DNA of 64,000 bases from CAWAPS01 sp963783945 (lineage in GTDB: Bacteria > Actinomycetota > Acidimicrobiia > Acidimicrobiales > Palsa-688), in assembly GCA_963783945.1 (NCBI GenBank), contig CAWAPS010000002.1:806001-870000 (forward strand), written 5' to 3'. The notes under the pieces were generated by a model. That model did no database searches. It saw only the letters and a list, made by a program, of their open reading frames with translations, and was not told the DNA's origin. Positions 59,336 to 64,000 of this stretch are shown piece by piece. The first letter of the stretch is position 1, and the number at the start of each line of letters is the position of its first letter. Position numbers and translations under genes: made by a program.

Positions 59336-60397
59336 CTATGCCAACCCGCGCTCTCGGGCGGCCTGCATGGCGGCCATGTCGGCGGTGAAATCGGAAACGA
59401 ATGGCCACTCTTCACCCGCCGTGGGCGATTGCATGAACCGAGTGCGGTCGTCGGGCTCGTCGGTGACGGCCATCCGATACTGCGAATACGCCTGTCGCTT
59501 GTAGGTGATGTTGTCGGGCTGCAACGTGTGGGCCCGGGCAAAATGTGACAGAACCCGCTCGCTGAAACCCTCCTGGCGCCACAGGTGCTGGGCCAGCTCG
59601 AAATGCGCCGCCGCCTCCGAAACCTCGCCGGTCTGAGGGTGCGATCGGGCGACTACCTCCTCGGGAGAGAGTGCGTACTGGCTGTCGGAGCCATTCCGGA
59701 CCCAGTCGCGCACCATGTCGGCATAGGCGTGGGCGTCGAAGCCGAACCGGCCTCCCATGCCCCAGGGTTGCATCTCGCCGTCCTTGTCGGGTCGCATGAC
59801 CGGGGGCGGCACCGCGCTCTCATGGGGGCGGACGATGATCCCCGTTTCGTCGATCCAGATCCCGCTCGGGATGTTGGTCACACCGAAGAAGGCGTCCATG
59901 CGGTGGGTTCGGTCGACCAGCGACGGATGCTCGGGATGGGCGTCCTCGATGAACGGCCGGAGAACTGGAGCGCCCCCGATCTCCAAGCCGACCGCGACGA
60001 ACTCGACACCTTGATCGTGCAGTTCACTGCGCAGCGCCTGCCACCCGGGCAGGTCCATGCGGCAGCCTCAATAGGGCGCCCAAGACACGAGGACGACCTT
60101 TTGCCCCCGCAACCACGACAAGGAAAACTGGTTGCCGTCTACGTCGGGCAGCACCAGTTCTGGCGCTACCGCGGTCGCCAGCGCCCGTCCGCCAATCGCC
60201 TCGGGGCCGAGGACCCAAACCCCCAGATCGTCCTCGCTCACCAGCGCCATGCCAAGGCGGTCGGCGGCATTGGCGACGCTGAAGCCCTCCGGCAGGGGGA
60301 CGCACACGTCGCCCTTGCAGGCCCCCTGCGCAGTGATGTCCCAGCCCGTCCCGGCCGCGAAGGCCTCCGGTGTCAGTTCCAGCGTGTCGAGGATCAT
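59336..60397 (-). CDS. Redoxin-like WAxxUGC selenoprotein (in-frame UGA = Sec)
   Basis: 353 residues with Sec at position 110. Reading through TGA (plus-strand 60068-60070) gives VVLVSWAPY-U-GCRMDLPGWQALR. This is the thioredoxin/ResA active-site region with Sec in place of the first catalytic Cys, followed at once by GC. Before it lie a conserved N-terminal block (EGACKGDVCVPLP type: GACKGDVCVPL) and the redoxin strand LPDVDGNQFSLSWL. After it come PSLVDRTHRMDAFFGVTNIPSG (cis-Pro loop), IWIDETGIIVRP and a TPR-like tail. No signal peptide, so probably cytosolic peroxiredoxin- or thiol-oxidoreductase-like. ATG 60397 aligns with the paralogue's start; a TTG at 60433 also opens the frame. Confidence 0.92.
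60037..60053 (-). promoter_or_regulatory. SECIS-like hairpin, minus-strand selenoprotein
   Basis: Read 5'-3' on the minus strand: CCTGCC, loop CGGGT, GGCAGG, a perfect 6-bp stem starting 14 nt after the UGA. It is identical in sequence and position to the hairpin in the divergent paralogue. Confidence 0.6.
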
Positions 60398-60472
60398 TTT
60401 GCTTAGCTTGGTCTTTCCATTCGGAAGGGGCAAGATCCGTCGGAAGATGGTGGCAGGGTCTAGATTGTCGCT
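60398..60472. promoter_or_regulatory. 75-bp shared promoter region of the selenoprotein pair
   Basis: The two selenoprotein genes start 75 bp apart, back to back, so their promoters must overlap and are likely co-regulated. TAGATTGTCGCTGTG directly before the plus-strand GTG offers TAGATT as a -10 candidate, which would leave almost no leader. No clear ribosome site precedes the GTG. Confidence 0.4.
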
Positions 60473-61558
60473 GTGATCCTCGACACGATGGAGATGTCTC
60501 CCGCGCAGCTGTACGAGCGGACAGGTTGGGAGTTAAAACCCGAGGGTGCATGTCAGGGGGATCGCTGTGTTCCGATGCCGGTTCAGGCGATCGAAGGCGG
60601 CAAAATCGATATGGACGACTTCGCTCGCCGGCTCGGCATGCCGGTTGCCCACGACGACCAGCACGGCATCTGGGCTCTTGGTCCCGAGAGCGGTGGTCGG
60701 GTGCTGGCCAGCGCCGATTTCCCCGAGCTGGTGCTGTCAGATTTCGAAGGCAATGAGTTCGACCTGGCCACGCTGCGGGACAGAAAGGTGCTGCTCGTCG
60801 CCTGGGCGTCCTATTGAGGCTGCCGTTTCGACCTGCCCGGGTGGCAGGCACTGCACGAAGAGCTCTCTCCCCACGGACTGACCATCGTAACCGTGGCCCT
60901 CGATACCGACGTCGAAGCGGCTCGGCCGTTCGCTGAAGCAGCCAAACCAACCCACCCGTCGCTGGTGGACCCGGCCCACAAGTTGGTCGAACTGTTCGGA
61001 TTCACCAACATCCCCTTCGGGCTCTGGATCGACGAGCGCGGGACCATCGTCCGGCCCGCCGACGTGGCCTTCGGAACGCCGCAAGCAACACCCGCATCTG
61101 ACGACGAAGGCCAACGCCGGCAAGCGGAGGCCGTGCGAGCCGCCGAGGAAGGAATGACCCCCGAGCAACGAGAGACCCTCCAGAAGCTCACCGCCTCTAT
61201 CGACCGTACCGGCCGCTACGTCGACGCGGTGCGGGACTGGGTCGCCAATGACGCCGGCAGCCGGTACGCCCTGACCCGGGACCAGGTCGTCGAACGCTCC
61301 AGGCCCCGACCGGTAGAATTCGGCATGGCTGCAGCCGAGTTCGAGCTCGCTCAGCACCTTCATCGAGCCGGGTTCGGCCTGGACGCGGTACCGCATTTCA
61401 AGGAGGCACACCGGCTGGATCCCACCAACTGGAGCTACCTGCGCCAGGCTCTGGCCGTCGTCGACCCCGCGTGGGGCCCGGTCTACGAACGAGGCGACAT
61501 GATGAGCGAGCTTGCCGTCCTCGGCACGGAGTCCTTCTACCCCCCGCTCGACCTGTAG
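60473..61558 (+). CDS. Redoxin-like WAxxUGC selenoprotein (in-frame UGA = Sec)
   Basis: 361 residues with Sec at position 115. TGA 60815-60817 is followed in frame by GCRFDLPGWQALHEEL, giving VLLVAWASY-U-GC, the same active site as in the divergent gene. N-terminal block GACQGDRCVPMP, then LVLSDFEGNEFDLATL. After Sec come PSLVDPAHKLVELFGFTNIP and LWIDERGTIVRP, a charged linker, and a helical tail (FELAQHLHRAGFGLDAVPHF). Start GTG 60473 (VILDTMEMS) matches MILDTLELT in the paralogue. It ends 10 bp from the convergent epimerase gene. A plain caller would see two fragments, 60473-60817 and 60893-61558. Confidence 0.92.
60832..60848 (+). promoter_or_regulatory. SECIS-like hairpin, plus-strand selenoprotein
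   Basis: CCTGCC (60832-60837), loop CGGGT, GGCAGG (60843-60848), beginning 14 nt after the UGA. The apical loop lies 20-24 nt downstream of the UGA and contains G and U, as known bacterial SECIS loops do. Codons here are also constrained (DLPGWQA), so conservation alone is not proof. Confidence 0.6.
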
Positions 61559-61568
61559 GCCGCTGGAT

Positions 61569-62504
61569 CTACGTCTCAGCAGCAACCTGGCGGTAGTAGT
61601 GGTCCCGCTCCAGGTCCTCGAGCAGGCTCGGTCCGGTCGGCTCCCATGCGAGCAGCTCCCGGGTAACGGCGGCGCTGGCGGGACTGTCCAGGGCGACAAA
61701 GTGGCCCAGGTGGACGAAGTGCTCAACCGCATCGGCAGGGGCGATTGACGCCGTGGGAACGCCGAGTTTCCGGCCGATGGCTTCGGCGATCTGGCGGAAG
61801 GCGACGCCCTCGTCGCCGACCGCGTGCAGCACCGAACCGGCGGGGGCGACCTCGAGGGCGAGGCGGGCCAGGCGGGCGGCATCGGAGCGGTGCACGGCCG
61901 GCCAGCGGTTGGTGCCGTCACCGACGTAGCCGGCCACGCCGCGCTGGCGAGCAATGCCGACAAGGGTGGCCACGAAGCCGTGGTCACCGTCCCCGTGGAC
62001 CGTCGGGGGGAAGCGCAGCACCGTCGAGCGAACTCCCGTGCCGGCCAGGGACAGAGTGAACAAAGCGGTGGCCAGCCGGCGGCCGGCTGGGTTGGCTCGA
62101 GCCTCGGCGCTCGGCACCAACCCGTCGTCCTCGGTGGCGACCCGACCGGCCGTCAGCCCGAGCATGCCGGAGGCGAGCACAAAGGGGCGGTCGGAATCGG
62201 CCAGGGTCGCGCCCATGGCCTCCACCGCCCGCCGGTCAGCGGCCGCCGCTGCGGCGAAGTTGCCGCCGAAAGCCACCTCGTGCTGGAAGGCCAGGTGGAT
62301 CACCCCGTCCGAGTCGGACGCGGCCTTGGCCAGGCCTTCCGGGTCGTCGAGGTCGCCCCACTGAACCAGGGCGCCGGCCGCCTCCAACCGCTGTGCCGAT
62401 GCCTCTGAGCGGGCCAGGCCGACCACCATGTGGCCGGCACCGAGCAGTTCGGGCACGACAGCCGAACCGATCCAACCCGACGCACCACTGACAAAGATCC
62501 TCAT
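61569..62504 (-). CDS. NAD-dependent epimerase/dehydratase-like atypical SDR
   Basis: 311 residues. Rossmann motif GASGWIG at the start (MRIFVSGASGWIGSAV), VVGLARSEASAQRL, GVIHLAFQHE, then a C-terminal half with VLRFPPTVHGDGDHGF and GDGTNRWPAVHRSDAARL. This is the atypical SDR5/NmrA-like pattern of actinobacterial NAD-dependent epimerases; the catalytic YxxxK is not evident. AGGAGGTACC precedes the ATG. Divergent from the TetR at 62593 with two operator-like sites between, so probably repressed by it. Confidence 0.9.
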   Translation of the reverse strand: MRIFVSGASGWIGSAVVPELLGAGHMVVGLARSEASAQRLEAAGALVQWGDLDDPEGLAKAASDSDGVIHLAFQHEVAFGGNFAAAAAADRRAVEAMGATLADSDRPFVLASGMLGLTAGRVATEDDGLVPSAEARANPAGRRLATALFTLSLAGTGVRSTVLRFPPTVHGDGDHGFVATLVGIARQRGVAGYVGDGTNRWPAVHRSDAARLARLALEVAPAGSVLHAVGDEGVAFRQIAEAIGRKLGVPTASIAPADAVEHFVHLGHFVALDSPASAAVTRELLAWEPTGPSLLEDLERDHYYRQVAAET

Positions 62505-62529
62505 GATCGGTACCTCCTGAAACCCGTGA

Positions 62530-62575
62530 TGTCAGTAACTGCCATCAACCCTAGACCGGATGTCAGTGACTGTCA
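62530..62575. promoter_or_regulatory. Twin palindromic operators between epimerase and TetR genes
   Basis: TGTCAGTAACTGCCA (62530-62544) and TGTCAGTGACTGTCA (62561-62575) share the palindromic core CAGTNACTG. Their centres are 31 bp apart, about three helical turns. The second site ends 17 bp before the TetR ATG, consistent with autorepression and joint control of the divergent epimerase gene. Confidence 0.7.
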
Positions 62576-62592
62576 ACGGTAAGATTGGGTCC

Positions 62593-63162
62593 ATGGGTAG
62601 ATGGCAGCCGGACAGTCGCGGCCGGCTGCACGAGGCCGCTCTCGCTCTGTACTCGGAGCGGGGGTTCGACCAGACCACGGCCGCTCAGATCGCCGCCCGG
62701 GCCGGCCTGACCGAGCGCACCTTCTTCCGGCATTTCGCCGACAAGCGAGAAGTCCTCTTCGGTGGGTCGGCCCTCCTGCAGGAGCGACTCGTGGCCGGAG
62801 TGGCCGGCGCACCAGCAGCCGACACCCCCCTCGACGCCGTTTCCCAGGGCCTGGACAACGCCGCCGCCATGCTCGGCCAGTTTCGCCGGGACCTGTCCCG
62901 CCAGCGCCAGGCCGTGATCGCCGCCAACCCCGAACTGCGCGAGCGCGAACTCGCCAAGCTCGCCGACTACGCCACCGCCATCGCTGCCGCCCTGCGTCAG
63001 CGAGGCGTGGGTGAGCCGCAGGCGACCTTGGCCGCCGAGGCCGGCATGACGGTGCTACGGGTGGCCATACATCGGTGGGCCAGCGCAGACGACGGCCGGG
63101 ACCTGCATTCCATCATGCGCGACTCCCTCGCCGAGCTGCGGGCGGTAGCAGCCGACCGCTGA
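62593..63162 (+). CDS. TetR/AcrR family transcriptional regulator
   Basis: 189 residues. HTH: RLHEAALALYSERGFDQTTAAQIAARAGLTERTFFRHFADKREVLF. The C-terminal domain (VSQGLDNAAAMLGQFR, LRVAIHRWAS) resembles the mycobacterial-type acyl-transferase-linked TetR group. ATG 62593 is preferred over ATG 62560, because the latter would place an operator inside the coding region. Confidence 0.92.
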   Translation: MGRWQPDSRGRLHEAALALYSERGFDQTTAAQIAARAGLTERTFFRHFADKREVLFGGSALLQERLVAGVAGAPAADTPLDAVSQGLDNAAAMLGQFRRDLSRQRQAVIAANPELRERELAKLADYATAIAAALRQRGVGEPQATLAAEAGMTVLRVAIHRWASADDGRDLHSIMRDSLAELRAVAADR

Positions 63163-63227
63163 AGCCACTTCATCGTGAGGTTGGGCGCAAACAGGTGCGC
63201 TTGAGACGCAGCGCTAGCTTGTTGCCC

Positions 63228-63518
63228 ATGCCCCCGCAACCCGGACCCATCGACCTGAGCGGCCGCCACCGCGACACCCTCACGAAGATTCTTCGCCACC
63301 CCGTGAGCCGCAACATCGAGTGGCACGAGGTGCTGCAAATGCTCGAAGAGGCGGGCACGGTCGTCGAGCGACACGACGGGAAGTACAGCGTGACCCTTGG
63401 TGATGAAACCGAAATCTTTGAACGGCCTAGGCACAAGGACATCGGCGATCAGCAGGTCGTGGACCTCAGGCGGATGCTGATAAATGCCGGCTACGGCTCC
63501 GAAGCGGAACGGGGGTAG
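63228..63518 (+). CDS. Small conserved-looking protein, HicA-like size
   Basis: 96 residues: DLSGRHRDTLTKILRHPVSRNIEWHEVLQMLEEAG, then VVERHDGKYSVTLGDETEIFERPRHKDIGDQQVVDLRRML. The order helix, strand, strand, HKDIGDQQVVDLRRML resembles HicA-type double-stranded-RNA-binding proteins (a His at the start of a helix), but the typical GSH motif is absent and no HicB partner follows. Probably a stand-alone protein; function unknown. Confidence 0.65.
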   Translation: MPPQPGPIDLSGRHRDTLTKILRHPVSRNIEWHEVLQMLEEAGTVVERHDGKYSVTLGDETEIFERPRHKDIGDQQVVDLRRMLINAGYGSEAERG

Positions 63519-63569
63519 CACCCTCGGGCCGTTACCGGCGAGCGCCGGCGGAGACCGAGAGGCCTCTCC

Positions 63570-63971
63570 CTAGCTCGCCGGCGTGTCGGGTGTGAACCGA
63601 CGCTCGGAGAAGCGCCAGCCGTCTCCGCTGCGGACCAAGCGGTCCTCGTACTGGCCGGTCATCGTGACCGCGACCGGGGACGAGCGGGTGTTCAACAGCA
63701 AGAAATACGCCAGCCCGGTTGCCAGGTCGCCGTCACCTTCTATCAGGATGTTGGTCGAGATGTGCCGTGACCCGGGCGCGTTGACTGGGATGGACTGGGC
63801 GAATTGGGCCAGGGCATCGTATCCCTCAGCGCGCATGGCGCCAACGATGTCGAAGACACCGTCGGGCGTAAAGCACCCCCCGAAGCCTTTCCCGTCCCCG
63901 CGATCCGCCGCGACGTTATAGGCGGCGTACAACTGTTGGATTGCGAGCAGGTCAGCGGGTTCGAGTGGCAC
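63570..63971 (-). CDS. SnoaL-like / NTF2-fold protein
   Basis: 133 residues: LLAIQQLYAAYNVAADRGDGKGFGGCFTPDGVFD, PGSRHISTNILIEGDGDLATG and the final strand GQYEDRLVRSGDGWRFSERRF give the SnoaL_4 pattern seen also at 5985. GTG 63971 is supported by GAGGAGG 4 nt upstream. Complete within the window. Confidence 0.85.
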   Translation of the reverse strand: MPLEPADLLAIQQLYAAYNVAADRGDGKGFGGCFTPDGVFDIVGAMRAEGYDALAQFAQSIPVNAPGSRHISTNILIEGDGDLATGLAYFLLLNTRSSPVAVTMTGQYEDRLVRSGDGWRFSERRFTPDTPAS

Positions 63972-64000
63972 AGGTCCTCCTCTGATGAGATCGTGGGTCG

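Overview
The window is high-GC DNA with dense, often ATGA/GTGA-overlapping genes, GTG/TTG starts and actinobacterial families (AfsR/SARP regulator, GAF-ANTAR, mycobacterial-type SAM methyltransferase, several cytochromes P450, LuxR-type response regulators). It most likely comes from an uncultured actinobacterium; Acidimicrobiia is my guess, since no rRNA or housekeeping marker is present to fix the lineage.

The outstanding feature is selenium biology. A complete selenocysteine (Sec) cassette lies at 50.5-56.0 kb: tRNA-Sec, selA, selB, selD and a NifS-like cysteine desulfurase/selenium donor. Three genes whose in-frame UGA must be read as Sec sit in the same window. One is a UGSC-family selenoprotein at 10.3-10.9 kb, behind a thioredoxin-domain partner and followed by a second tRNA-Sec gene. 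The other two are a divergent pair of redoxin-like WAxxUGC selenoproteins at 59.3-61.6 kb. Ordinary ORF calling splits all three. Each UGA is followed by a SECIS-like hairpin. Between the cassette and the pair lies an unfamiliar three-gene operon: an acyl-CoA-dehydrogenase-like flavoprotein, a PhnD-like binding protein without a signal peptide, and a TusA-like/ferritin-like diiron fusion.

Layout. 0-9 kb: TetR, P450, SDR, VOC, SRPBCC, SnoaL-like and hydrolase genes, a lipid/terpenoid/aromatic-type catabolic set, with a 36-bp palindrome between the P450 and SDR. 9-11 kb: UGSC selenoprotein locus. 11-29 kb: more catabolic genes (Baeyer-Villiger-type monooxygenase, TauD dioxygenase, amidohydrolase, methyltransferase, alpha/beta hydrolase, two P450s, SDRs, TetR) and several decayed genes (LLM oxidoreductase fragment, frameshifted MFS transporter, OsmC with an amber codon). 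29-36 kb: regulatory block (receiver with Asp-to-Glu change, sigma-70 factor, frameshifted GAF-ANTAR, AfsR-like regulator). 35.5-36.5 kb: heme-oxygenase-like diiron enzyme with a 51-residue peptide gene in front of it. 36.9-46.1 kb: ABC transporter and a signalling island (two response regulators, NarL-type kinase, REC-HTH-cyclase, cyclic-nucleotide-binding protein). 46-50.4 kb: FAD oxidoreductase and a twice-frameshifted FtsX-like permease. 50.5-61.6 kb: selenium region. 61.6-64 kb: epimerase/TetR pair with twin operators, a small conserved protein and a SnoaL-like protein.

Repeats: a short palindromic element family occurs at 16.1-16.3 kb and 29.0-29.1 kb. I see no CRISPR array, rRNA, insertion sequence or integrase. 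All names come from reading motifs; nothing was searched against a database.
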